A stretch of 64,000 nt of DNA, from positions 360,528,267 through 360,592,266 of the forward strand of contig NC_053040.3 of the NCBI RefSeq assembly GCF_002575655.3. The letters run 5' to 3'. The position numbers and the translations under genes were made by a program. Below are positions 34,942-44,745 of the stretch, one piece after another; position 1 is the stretch's first letter; the number at the start of each line of letters is the position of its first letter. The notes beneath the pieces are model-generated. The model was not told the origin of the DNA. It saw only the letters and a program-made list of their open reading frames with translations, and did no database searches. Source of the DNA: Aegilops tauschii subsp. strangulata. Its lineage: Eukaryota > Streptophyta > Magnoliopsida > Poales > Poaceae.

Positions 34942-35277
34942 TTTTTTTATCGAAAGAGGCGGTTTCCTCCGATTTCATTAAAGAAATCCAACCATAGAGA
35001 ACCATTATCCGACAACATCTCAGTGTAAACGGCCAGTTATGCAACTACTACTAGAACGGACTGAGTACTAGCAGGAGACAAGTTTGCCACATAAGCTAGG
35101 CAGGTAGGGGGACACAACACCAGCTCGACCAAGTTTGGATTACAACCCAAATGCTACCACAGAAACATCATAGGGGAAGATAGGGACTGAAAGAGCCAGC
35201 TTCAGCATCCAAGTCTAAGCACCCCCGGCCTCCGTCCTTGCGACGCACGGTACACCCCGTTTGCCACCTGCTCGACC
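34942..35277 (-). mobile_element. 5'-truncated LINE, 336 bp, minus orientation
   Basis: Starts on the plus strand with a T run (poly-A of the minus strand) followed by 'atcgaaagaggcggtttcct', a LINE 3' end pattern. Flanked by the 14-bp duplication 'ctagtggcactgat' at 34928-34941 and 35278-35291. No coding part remains. Confidence 0.88.
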
Positions 35278-35720
35278 CTAGTGGCACTGATAAAATGAAG
35301 TAATAATACAGTTAAAATAGAGCGAGTGTCCTCTCTATCATTTCATTTCCAATGTAGATAAAGAAAGTGATTCTCTTTGTTAGTATATGTTTCATCAACT
35401 AGTCCCATTGTTAATGTTTAAGCGTTTCTGCAAACTGGGGTGCTTAATTTTAGTTGATCTGGACAAAAATAGAGATTGGAATGTCTCAAGGCCCCTCCTT
35501 GTACTACCGCTGTACACTGATGTTCATCACTGGCAGAAGGTGTATCAGGGAGACTTGGGTCGATTTCCAGTATGAGGCATACCGTATGAGGCGTCGCACG
35601 GCCCATCAGGCCCTCGCAGCATGGCATACTATCACAATATTTTCTTCTATTTATTAGTGTATGTTTCATCAACTAGTGCCACTGCAATGTAATCACGCCT
35701 TTTCATTATCTATACAAACA

Positions 35721-35922
35721 GGGTTATTCAGCTGCATTTTGGTGGAACTGCACAAATGTACGGATGGAACCAGCATATATGCAGAGTGTGAGGTGCCAAG
35801 TAAAAATTACCGACACCAACCCTGCTCCATCTAAGCATTGGCATCCACCACCATCAGTGGGATGTGTGGCGCTCACTGTGGACGGATCTTTCTCGGCAGC
35901 AAATCCTCTAACCAAATACTAG
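35721..35922 (+). pseudogene. Last exon-like frame of locus 3, possible RNase H-type match
   Basis: Follows acceptor 'atacaaacag'. One frame gives the family motif VIQLHFGGTAQMYG and then stops. The other stays open for about 66 codons and contains KHWHPPPSVGCVALTVDGSF. This recalls the W-PP-G--KLNVDGSF segment of plant RNase H-like (RVT_3) proteins. Both cannot be translated at once without a frameshift. The resemblance is short and may be chance. Ends at TAG about 35920-35922. Confidence 0.35.
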
Positions 35923-35928
35923 TAGCTT

Positions 35929-35942
35929 AGACTTCAAAAAAA
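35929..35942 (+). mobile_element. Minimal poly-A insertion between direct repeats
   Basis: 'gacttcaaaaaaa' lies between two perfect copies of 'aatactagtagctta' (35915-35929 and 35943-35957). It fits a LINE insertion so truncated that little more than the tail remains. Slippage or filler repair could also produce it. Confidence 0.6.
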
Positions 35943-35957
35943 AATACTAGTAGCTTA

Positions 35958-36195
35958 TATTGGCAGTTTTCTAGGGTGTACTCTTTTCTGAAAGAAGCAC
36001 CAATCTATTTTACTTTTTTGTACACAGTGTCACAACGTTGACCCAAAGGTCCAAAGCTATTTTAGGGTGATTGGCGTAGTACTCAGAGACTGATTGTAAG
36101 CATGATTTTTATTAGCTGTCACACTGATTGTAAGCATAAGCAGATGGAAGATTAGGTTAGTGCGAAGCTTACCTTAAACCCTACCGACGCCATTG
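35958..36195. other. Spacer, nothing recognised
   Basis: Contains 'actgattgtaagcat' twice (about 36090 and 36123) and no supported gene. Confidence 0.4.
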
Positions 36196-36662
36196 AAATG
36201 AGGCAACAGTCGAGGGAACCATGGAGAACGGCGGGGAAGTGACGTCACGCCATCCGGCCTCCTCTTGCGGTGGGAGAACGAATACTCCAGTGGCTCCGGC
36301 TGGCACTACACCCTCACGAACGGCACACCGTACTCGATCGATTCGTTATCCTCTGGGTGCTCGACCTTCGACCTGTACGCCCACCACCTCCGCCTGACTT
36401 TCGCCTCAGGCGAATCTGTCTTCTCCATCGCCCAGAGGAGATACTCGATGAACTCGAAGGACTGTGGCGTGACTGCCGCCGAGGAGTACATCGCCGCCCT
36501 CATCGCCGCCGTCTCTCTCTTTCGCATACATTGCCACATGGCCCTCACCGTCCTCAAAATCTCCCACTCATTGTCAAACCAAGTAAGGATCTCCTTCAAC
36601 CTGGCTAACTTTGCCTGGTCGCCGCCGGCGATCTGCCTGATTCACTACTGCATCCTCTCCAT
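36196..36662 (-). pseudogene. Unknown protein, minus-strand copy of an inverted pair
   Basis: From ATG at 36662 the frame reads MERMQ, two stops, then IRQIAGGDQAKLARLKEILT, WFDNEWEILRTVRAMWQCM, and later FIEYLLWAMEKTDSPEAKVR and YGVPFVRV followed by a stop at 36306. Beyond that stop the similarity to the partner copy continues (CQPEPLEYS against CQSEPVESS, then KRR). The partner lies head-on at 37623-38183. The shared residues (D..KLAR...I..WFDN, W/*AME.TDSP...R.RWW.YRS..EHP, VPFVRV, KRR) show a protein of about 180 residues, Arg-rich at the C-terminus. I do not recognise the family. At least three stops make this copy non-functional. Confidence 0.6.
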
Positions 36663-36699
36663 AGATGTCCTTCTGAGTGGTCCGGTGCTAGCTTTGGAA

Positions 36700-37085
36700 G
36701 ATGGGAGGAGAGACGGCGGTCTTGCAATAGAGAAGAGGGAGAGGCGAGATGGTGGTTTTGGAATGGAGATGATGGAGAGGAGAGGGCGTGGTTTTGAAAT
36801 GGAGAAGAGGGAGAGGCGAGACGGTGGTTTTGGAATGGAGATGATGGAGAGGAGAGGTTTCCCTGCCTTTCGGTCACTGACAGGTGGGCCCCGTGCTTGG
36901 TGGGACCCATGTGTCAGTGTCTCAATGGCAGGATGGGCTATGTCAGGGGATCCTCGCCCGAGGAGAGAGGAGTTGATTTTGCAATGGAGAAGAGGGAGAG
37001 GCGAGACGGTGGTTTTGGAATGGAAATGATGGAGAGGAGAGGAGGTTGTTTTGCAATGGAGAAGAGGGAGAGGAGCGTGCGGCAG
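36700..37085. repeat. Purine-rich minisatellite, left arm
   Basis: Units of about 54 bp such as 'gagaagagggagaggcgaga' followed by 'cggtggttttggaatggaga' and 'tgatggagaggagagg', about six copies with one spacer. The inverse complement of the same unit forms the array at 37385-37600, on the far side of the pair's centre. Confidence 0.85.
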
Positions 37086-37384
37086 CGATTTAGGATTGGA
37101 CGAGAGGGCCGGCGCGCTGTGACTGGATCAAAATCAAAATCAATTTACCCTTCAATTAAGAAAGCGACCCCACATTAACTAGACTCCCTTTTATTCTAGG
37201 TCATAATTGACCATGATTTTCACAAATAAAATATATGTTATACGTTGCAAAAATAATATAATTTGAAAGTACATTCAGATACGAACCAACAATACAATTT
37301 TTGGTGACATCCATTCATATTTTGCTTGTCAAATACAGTACGTGGTCAAACTTTGACACAAAATACGCAAAACAAAAAAAATAC

Positions 37385-37600
37385 TTCCAAGAGCAGCGCC
37401 GCTCCTCTCCTCTTAAACCACCACCGCTCCTCTCCTGTTCCAATCTAAATCCAACGCCACTCCTCTCCTCTTCCATTTCAAAACCACCACCCCTCCTCTC
37501 CTGTTCCAATCCAAAACCAGCGTCGCTCCTCTCCCGTTCAAATCCAAAACCAGCGCTGCTCCTCTCCTCTTCCATTCAAAAACCACCGCCGACGAGTGAA
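37385..37600. repeat. Pyrimidine-rich minisatellite, right arm
   Basis: Units such as 'ctcctctcctcttccatttc' followed by 'aaaaccaccaccc', about six copies. This is the inverse complement of the array at 36700-37085, so the arrays and the flanking pseudogenes form one long imperfect inverted repeat centred near 37.2 kb. Confidence 0.85.
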
Positions 37601-37622
37601 GGTGCTGTGGAGAAGTAGATCG

Positions 37623-38183
37623 ATGGAGGAGTACGACCGATACGTTAGGATCGCAGACGGTGACCCTGTGAAGCTAGCTAGGATGTTGGAGATATAGTTT
37701 TGGTTTGACAACAAGGACCAACTAGCGGCGACGGTGACATCCATGGCCAAATATCTGCAACAGAGCGAAAAGGCGGCGATACTCCCGAAGGGAGTCGCGC
37801 GGGAGTACATAGAGCTGCTCCTCTAGGCCATGGAGCAAACAGATTCACCGAATCCAATCGTGAGGGAGCGGTGGTGGGAGTATCGATCCCAGATGGAGCA
37901 TCCAACAGAGATTGAAGGATCGAGCATCTACAGGGTGCCGTTTGTGAGGGTGTCGTGCCAGAGTGAGCCGGTGGAGTCTTCGTCGACTGAACCTAGCTGC
38001 AAGAGGAGAAAAGCAGTTGGCCCGACGACGCTTCCCCGCCATCCTCTCCCTCGCCGTTCACATCGTCTCATGGGGCGGTGTCTGCCGCCGAGGAATAGGA
38101 GGGGACTGCCCCCCAACCCAATAGTCGGGCAGGTTGTGAATTGTCAGGAGGATTTTAGGGTTGTCAGTATTTGCAGGTTGTGA
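37623..38183 (+). pseudogene. Unknown protein, plus-strand copy of an inverted pair
   Basis: ATG at 37623: MEEYDRYVRIADGDPVKLAR, then MLEI and TAG (37695), FWFDN..., IELLL and TAG (37824), AMEQTDSPNPIVRERWWEYR, then SIYRVPFVRVSCQSEPVESS and a KRRKAVGP basic stretch, to TGA at 38181. Removing the two stops gives 187 codons in one frame. The second TAG stands where the other copy has TGG (Trp), so at least that one is a point mutation. Not recognised. The C-terminal half is proline- and arginine-rich. Confidence 0.65.
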
Positions 38184-38695
38184 ATTGTGTTTTGTGTTGT
38201 GTATTTTGAGAGTACTTTCAGATATGAATGTCTTTTGAATTTCAGATTTGCAGTATTGAGCATATGAAGTATTTTATGAACTCTAGAGATCTATTTTTAG
38301 CAATTAAAAAATGTAGTTTCATAGGAGTATAAAAGTGTAGACAATGTGATTCTCAGAGAAGAAACTGCAAGTTTCAGTTTCAAATAAGAAACTGCAAGTT
38401 CGGTTTCAGATAAGAAAGTGCAACTTTCGGAGGCATAGCATTTATATTAACACGGCCTTTTCAAACAGGTTTAACATCATGTTGGAAGTTTTATTCATGG
38501 TCGAAGATGGAACTACCAGCCAGTTAACATCATGCTGATCAACATTCATGCATAGCACATCTTCATATGATGCAGTCAAAAAGATATGCTATTTTCAAAA
38601 TGCCCACACAATGTCGAGTGTGCGAAAAACAGAGAAAACGAGGGACGAAGTTTTGGCAAGTGTTGGACGTGGTGTGCGTAGATGACAATGGGGAC
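38184..38695. other. AT-rich spacer, nothing recognised
   Basis: Holds a short triplication 'gaaactgcaagtttc/ggtttcagataagaaagtgcaa' at about 38361-38425. No gene. Confidence 0.4.
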
Positions 38696-38734
38696 ACATG
38701 TCAATAATGGCAGAGGCAAAAAATTTGGAGATAT

Positions 38735-38825
38735 TTTCTCTGCATCAGGTGGAATCGAACCCGGGCGGAACAGCTGTCGGGTAGTATCACTTGGCCACTG
38801 GGCTCATTCAGTACTTTCGTTACAA
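38735..38825 (-). repeat. tRNA-like sequence, possible SINE (minus strand)
   Basis: On the minus strand 'gagcccagtggccaag' resembles an A box and 'ccgggttcgattccacc' is a perfect B box, 40 bases apart. The rest does not fold as a functional tRNA by eye. It may be a tRNA-derived SINE or a tRNA pseudogene. Confidence 0.5.
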
Positions 38826-39078
38826 ATAAGGCACTGCCTTGGGTGGTCCGATCACCTCCTGCGCCTTTGTGGGCTCGCCGCGGCGCCGCTGTCTGCCGTT
38901 GTGAACATGCTGAACAAACGAGAGGAATCTGGAGAGGACTGTACGTGGAGAGGCGGACAGTCGGGACCCACCAGGTCTATGGCCGTATGCAAGCAAGTGC
39001 CTCATCGAAAAAAACTTCCTCCTAATGCTATACTGACATTGGGGCCCATGGGTTTGTCAACATAGTTACATTTTTTTA

Positions 39079-39959
39079 GGTGCTTCAACGTAGGAGATAA
39101 ATTCACAACGAAGCTATGGAGCTGGCGGGTAGTATCATTTATTATCACTTGGGCAGCAAGTATCCGCTGGGTTTTGGGCTGCCCCGTCTAGGCTTTCTTT
39201 TTTAACATGCACAGCCCACGACATGCCGATTTGTATTTTTTTGAGGGCCGTCATGTATCTACCGGCCTATGGACCTCCCATCCGAGGTTTTATTTTTCCT
39301 GAAACATCGGCAGCCCAATTTATGTATTTTTTTGAAGAAAAGGCAGAGGTCTATTCTATTTTTCTATATAAGAATAGGAACGCCTGGTCCAACTTTTGTT
39401 TCCCTTCTAACTATATTATATATATTTAAATTATTTTATATGTTATTATATATTATTGTTATTTTAGTCATATATTTAACAGATACTTACATATGTAAGA
39501 AAACAATATCCCACATCTTATTAACTTATAAAAATAATTTCTTAACAATAAAATACTGGACTTTTTTGGCAACGAAAATCCTGGTGATTGTGTACAAAAG
39601 CTTGGTATGATTTAAGGACCAATGTAATAATAAATCACTTATTATTTAAATATATTTATAACAAAATGCTCAACCCTTGTTTATTTTTTGATAACATTGT
39701 TGCGCCCAACCAAACATTATAATTAGAATCAGCCCAGCAAAATCGTGTATTTCGAGAAGTGCAAATGGCCTGTAATTTTTTAGGAGAAAAATAAATCGGC
39801 CGCATGGACGTTACATTATTTGTTCACCCAGCCCAGCAAATGGACTGTAATTCTAAAAAAAGAGATCAAATTGACTGTAAATTCTGAAAAATGGGTTGAA
39901 TACGTGCCACATTTTTTGAGGCTGAAATGTGGGCCAATAGGTCGAAGCCAACGCAAGTC
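39079..39959. other. AT-rich interior of CACTA-type element 2, no gene
   Basis: Many 'cagccca' and 'gggctg' words and AT runs ('tatattatatatatttaaat'). Similar in style to 9009-9660 beside element 1. No coding potential seen. Confidence 0.4.
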
Positions 39960-41215
39960 GTTGTCAACTTAGTCAACAAATGATTTTGACATTGTTAGCC
40001 GTTGGATTTACATCCAACGACCGGCATCCATCTTCAATCTCTTATCTTCTTCCTCCAGCGCCGCCGAGACCACCTACTCCCGCCTCCTGCTGCTAGCAGC
40101 TCTGCTTAGCACGCTTCGCTGTGAAGCGCTACCCCACCGTTGGCCAGGCCATCCCTCCACCCCTCCACACCTCATGTACTTCTCCACCGACTGCCGAACC
40201 ACACCGCACCAGAACCAGTTAACCCTCGTACACCTCTCTGTCTGCGACTCTACTCCCGCGTCTTCCCATCTCCGGCTCGTTGCTGTCCGGGGCCTTGCCG
40301 TCGTCCACCACCTTGGATGCGCTCAGCGCAGAGTAGTCAATGTGGTCAACGAACGATATCCATCGGAAGTAGACTGTGCGTGGAGAGGCTGACAGCTGGG
40401 TCCACGGCCACACACAAGGAAATGCCTCCGTATTACACGCAAAATAATGATTCCTCCACCTGACAACTGGGACCCACCGGAAGGGCCTCTGTATTTCGCA
40501 AAAAAATGTTCCCCCCGCTGACAGGTCGGACCCACTAGCTATATCTTCGCACGCAAGGAAGTGCCTCCTCATACGCACAAAAAAATGAATACCCCCCTGC
40601 TAGCTGGGACCCACCAAAGTGGGAGGCTGACTTGTGGGCCTACTAAGTTGACGGGGATGAAGGGCTTTGTCAACTTAGTCAATATGAACGATTCTAGCTC
40701 CAGTGGCCGTACGATGTCCATCCAACGGTGGTAGTGCTTCTTCAACCTCTGGTCTTGTTGCTCCAGCTGCCCAAACCAGCGCCGGTCGTGCCGCATGCTC
40801 CTGCTTCCCGTGGCCCGCTGTGATGCCGCGGAGGCCTCACCGCCCCTACTACTCCCACCGCTGGCCAGGCCCTACGGCGACGACAACCTCACACCGCAGC
40901 CGAACCAGTGAACCCTCGTACTCCTCTCCACGTGGGCATCCACTGCCACGTCTACCCCGGCTCCGCGTCGTCCCTTCCTAGGCCTCGCCTTCGTCCACCG
41001 CCTTGGTGCTCTCGCCACGGCATGGTCAACATGGTGAAGGAACTACTTCCATCGGAAGAGTAATGTACGTGGAGAGGCTGACAGCTGGGTCCACTGCCGC
41101 AGCAAGGAAGTGCCTCCTTATTTCATGGAAAATAATGATTCCTCCACCTGACAGCAGGGACCCACCGGACGGGCCACCGTATTTCACAAAAAAAACGTTT
41201 CCCCCTGACTGCTGG
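39960..41215. repeat. Internal repeat units of CACTA-type element 2
   Basis: Two long units starting at about 40005 and 40712 with 'gt.catccaacgg', passing 'gtgaaccctcgtactcctct' and 'ccatcggaagagtactgta/ccatcggaagtagactgtg', and ending in 'gacccaccgg'. They match the units at 9661-11139. Not credible as genes. Confidence 0.7.
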
Positions 41216-41938
41216 GACCCACCAGCTACATCTTCGCACGCAAGGAAGTGCGTCCATATTACGGGCAAAAAATGATTCGCCCCCTGACTGCTGGGACCCA
41301 CCAGCTACATCTTCGCACGCAAGGAAGTGCCTGACAGTCGGGACCCACCAGGTCAAAGCATACGTAGTGTTGTCATTCTGGTCGCGAACGTGTACGTACA
41401 TACTGGTCGATGTAGAGGCGCGCACGTGTGGTAGTAGAGGCGCGCACGTAGCATGTACACGTACGTACAGCGGCCAGGGTGCAAGAAAGTAAATACGGCC
41501 ACATACGTACATACGGGCGGGGTCTCGAACGCCTACTCGCGCATATGTATGGCCAGGGCTCGTGTACATGGCTGTGGCTGGGTCGGAGCGGAGAAACTGC
41601 GTCGTCGTCTTGTTCATGGGGAGTCAACGGAATGCGTCGTGTTCATCGGGAGGCAACAGAACGCATGCTGTTCATCGGGAGCCAACCGGCTTGGACGGAA
41701 CAACCGATGGAAACGAGGCCTGGCGTACCGCAGAAAAGAGGAAACGACCTTGTGTTCGACCGGCCACGGTGGAAACGGGATCCTATTCATCGGGAGGGGT
41801 CTGGCGTACCGCAAAATGGAGGAAACGGACCTCCTACGGTCGAAACGGGGTCCTATTGATCGGGAGGGGTGTGGCGTACAGCAAAACAGAGGAAACGGAC
41901 TTGTGTTGGAACGCTACGGTCAAAACAGGGGTCCTATT

Positions 41939-42837
41939 TATCGGCGTGCTGGGAACAGGGGTCCCTAGACTTGCCTGCCTGCGGCCCATGGCGTGGCTCC
42001 ATCAACGGCCCCGTACGACCCATCTTCACCAGCAACACTCAAGACCCTGGCGAGGGGCCAAGCCTCGCGAGGCGAATGACACAAGACCTCCTCGGGAGCT
42101 GCCTCGCCAGGCTGGCTCGCGAGGAGCACAGAGATCAAGGCGAGGTGAACCTCGCGAGGATCCTACGACATCAGCCGTGATGACCAAGGCCAGGCGGGCG
42201 CCACGCAGACGCCAGCGCGCACAGTGTCCTCATTTCCTCTTTGGTGCTAAAGGGGCAAGCGCAGGCGAGGAGTCCTGAGGCATCAAGCAAAGGTTTCCAT
42301 ATCGGTGCAACGAGGCCAAGACCAGCAGGACGGTAGGACGGAGGTCACCGTGGAGCCCAAGACGGCGTCACCACTAGAGCCTTTGGTAGGCAAAGACCAC
42401 CTTTAGTCAGGATAGCTTGTACTAGTTGTCTCCCTTTGAATTTGGCCGTTGTTGGCTCCCTTCCCGCTCATTATTTGGGGAGAGGACTAGACCTCTATAA
42501 ATAGGACTAGCCACCACAGTAGGAGGCAATTGATTCAGATCATCCTCACCCACACAAGCCCGCCAAGCACAAGAACACCTCACCTCAGGAGGCTGTTCTT
42601 CCCTTGTAATGTTCATCCTCGGCCCAAGAGGCAATCCACCACACCACACTGGAGTAGGGTATTACACCAGAACGGTGGCCCGAACCAGTATAAATCTTGT
42701 GTCTCTTGTGTTGCGGGTTCGTCAAGCTATGCTTTGAGATCGCGGTGAGGTTGAGGGCGTGATTAGGTAGGGGGAGATCTTCGTGCACACCCCAGTGTTC
42801 GAACCTCAAGGGTTTTGCCGGAACCTGAAATCCGACA
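41939..42837 (+). repeat. 5' LTR of gypsy B, 899 bp
   Basis: Starts TATCGGCGTGCTGGG (TA, not TG) and ends AAATCCGACA. TATA box TATAAATA at 42496-42503, repeated CTCGCGAGG palindromes in the first 200 bases. Confidence 0.92.
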
Positions 42838-42857
42838 TTTGGCACGCCAGGTAGGGG
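42838..42857 (+). promoter_or_regulatory. Primer-site position of gypsy B
   Basis: 'tttggcacgccaggtagggg' directly follows the LTR. Gypsies A and C have the near-identical TTTGG(T/C)GC(G/A)C CAGGTAGGGG at the same place. The tRNA it would pair with was not identified. Confidence 0.6.
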
Positions 42858-42909
42858 TGCGCCGGAGCTTTACTTCCGCCAGTTGATCCGCCGACACTCC
42901 GCGGCTCCG

Positions 42910-43581
42910 ATGTCTGGTGATCCGAGGACCAACGCCGACCGCTGGGCAGCTTGGCCAGCTCGGGCGGCCCTGTCTGCCCAAGAAGACCTCAACCCCGCGC
43001 CCAGGCAGCACGCGCACCGCCAAGCGTCACGAGGCGCGGGCGGCGCGGTCACACACTGTCCGCCCTTACTCCACGACAAGCGCGGGCAGCCGCAACAGCC
43101 TCAAGCCACGCTGCGGCCACGGCGCCGCACACCCGACGGGAACAAGCAAACATGAGGGCTGGGCTCACTGTGGCTCGGGAGCTGCTGCGATGCCGGCTGA
43201 TGGAGAGCGGCGAGGATGCGTTACTGGAGCGCGTCGCCGAGCTCCTGGATGCCGCGGCCTCAAGGGCACCACCCTTGTGCTCCCTGCTTATGCCAAAGGC
43301 TGCGGTCGGATCGCATGGCGTGCCTCACAGCGCCCGCGCCCCCGGGCGCACCCAGAGGCTTCATCGACACCGGCGCGACCAGCAGCACCGGACGCCCAAT
43401 CGCACCCGCACCACCTCCGATGAGCGCGGGCACGAGCGCTGCCACCTACGGCCCCGGTGGGATGCCGCCCTACCATCCTCAGGGCGGTGCACTGGGCCGG
43501 GCAACGTGGAGCGTGGGGCACTTCGGCGAGGGGTTCGAGGCGACAGCCTCGGAGGCCTACGTGCCCCGCATGGTGGGCCAA
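42910..43581 (+). pseudogene. Broken gag start of gypsy B
   Basis: ATG at 42910 (MSGDPRTNADRWAAWPARAA, then AQEDLNPAP) runs 80-odd codons to a stop. A later frame around 43420-43584 (GPGGMPPYHPQGGALGRATW, SVGHFGEGFEATASE) is the glycine/proline-rich part usual before the gag core in this gypsy group. Several frame changes are needed to join them. The rest, to about 44250, is GC-rich and has no recognisable gag core or zinc knuckle. Confidence 0.5.
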
Positions 43582-44745
43582 TAGTACCCGATGGAAGACG
43601 ACCCTGGGTCGTTCCTCGAGCCAGGCTGGGAGGAGTAGGCGCTAGAAGCTGAGGCCTTCCAGGAGCCTCCCGGGAACCTCACCGACCGTGCCGGCAACAG
43701 CAGCTACAGGGTACCGCTAATCTCTCAGGAGCAAGCTTACGCTAACCATGGGTCGCAGGAGGATCAGGTCACAGCGGCGGATGGCGGCCCCAGCTCGACG
43801 GCCTACCTTCCGCCAGGAGGAGCGCACTGGGGGCTGCAGGGGAGGGGCCGGGAGCAAGGCCCCTCCCTGCGCCGCATGGAGCAGGGCGCCCCCCGGAGGT
43901 AGGCCCTCTGCCAGGGAGGCGCTGGTGAGCCTTCCCCCTGGCAGAGGACCTGTGGTCGCCGAGGGAGCCGCTGGCGTCCCCTTTGCCCCTTGGCGCCGTC
44001 CTAGTTTCCGGACGCCTCCAATGGTGGTCGAGGGTGGCGCAAGGCGGGGCCCTCGTCTGGCGATATGAAGTAAGGCTCGCGCCTGTGAAGGTCTCCGCTC
44101 GTGACACTCTCACGTACTAATGAGTGGGGTTGTACACACCCCGGAGTCCCAGGAGTGCCACCCTCGGGCCTCGGGAGCTCCCTCCCACGTCCTAGTGGCA
44201 GCACTTAGCTCCACGCTGGTGAGAAGACAAGAAGACTAGATTAGGCGTCGGACCGTGGCCATTTGATTTTAACCTCTTTTCTGTAGCCCTGCTTTCTGGC
44301 TTTGGATTTAAGTTTGAAGTCGAATTTTCATTGGTGTGCGCGGGGGGTGCCTTTTCTCGTTCATACGATTTCTTGCAATGTGGTTCCTTACCTTGATTTG
44401 GAGTTTGCACCCACTGCCTCCCCCTCGCGAGCCCCTTGCGAGCGGGGCTAGGTATAGCGTGCGCACCGCACTCATGCCCTGCCACCGCTGGTGCTTGCTT
44501 CCTGCGAGGCCCTCTCGGACAGATCGGCAGGCTCCTCAGAAACTCCCAACCTCACGAGCCAGTTCGGGACCTGTCCTGGCTAAGGTAAACCACAGCAGCA
44601 AACTCACAGTAGGGCTCACGGGCTCACGAAGACACATATCCAGCTTGGCCTAAAGAATAGAGGCAGTAATCTGTTTACATGAGGGGCTTCCCCTCCCAAA
44701 ATGCTCTTACAACCTTCAGGGCCGTGCCCGAGTTTTCGCATGCAG
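43582..44745. other. Gypsy B interior without recognisable gene
   Basis: GC-rich remnant to about 44250, then a short AT-richer stretch (44250-44400). Frames on both strands are low-complexity. This is where pol would be expected, and no RT, RNase H or integrase motif was found. Confidence 0.5.

Larger units (their letters stand above)
33316..35925 (+). pseudogene. Locus 3 of the three-copy multi-exon family
   Basis: Best preserved 5' end of the family. The TATA-like 'ctatatagg' (about 33330), leader 'cttgcttgctag.gtttctctcttcacac', ATG at 33444, and exon 1 to 33682 are all visible. Downstream introns resemble those of the 6.1-9.0-kb locus ('gaaattgctactgtc', 'agataaggaacatgcttctttt'). Recurring exon remnants with the L(D/H/N)(L/F).G/S.TAQ core lie at about 34460, 34667, 35451 and 35728. 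The first three carry in-frame stops (Gly GGA to TGA type). The final frame, after 'atacaaacag' at about 35721, ends near 35919. Three small poly-A insertions interrupt the introns. The mixture of intact exon 1 and broken later exons suggests a pseudogene. Confidence 0.5.

Noticed and set aside
36265..37029. 254-codon plus-strand frame
   Set aside because: It is the antisense of the minus-strand pseudogene copy plus the purine minisatellite. The minus strand aligns with the partner copy at 37.6 kb, the plus frame does not.
43457..44113. GC-rich frames in gypsy B interior
   Set aside because: Multiple overlapping frames, no domain, explained by high GC. Only the short gag-like GPGGMPPYHP segment was kept.
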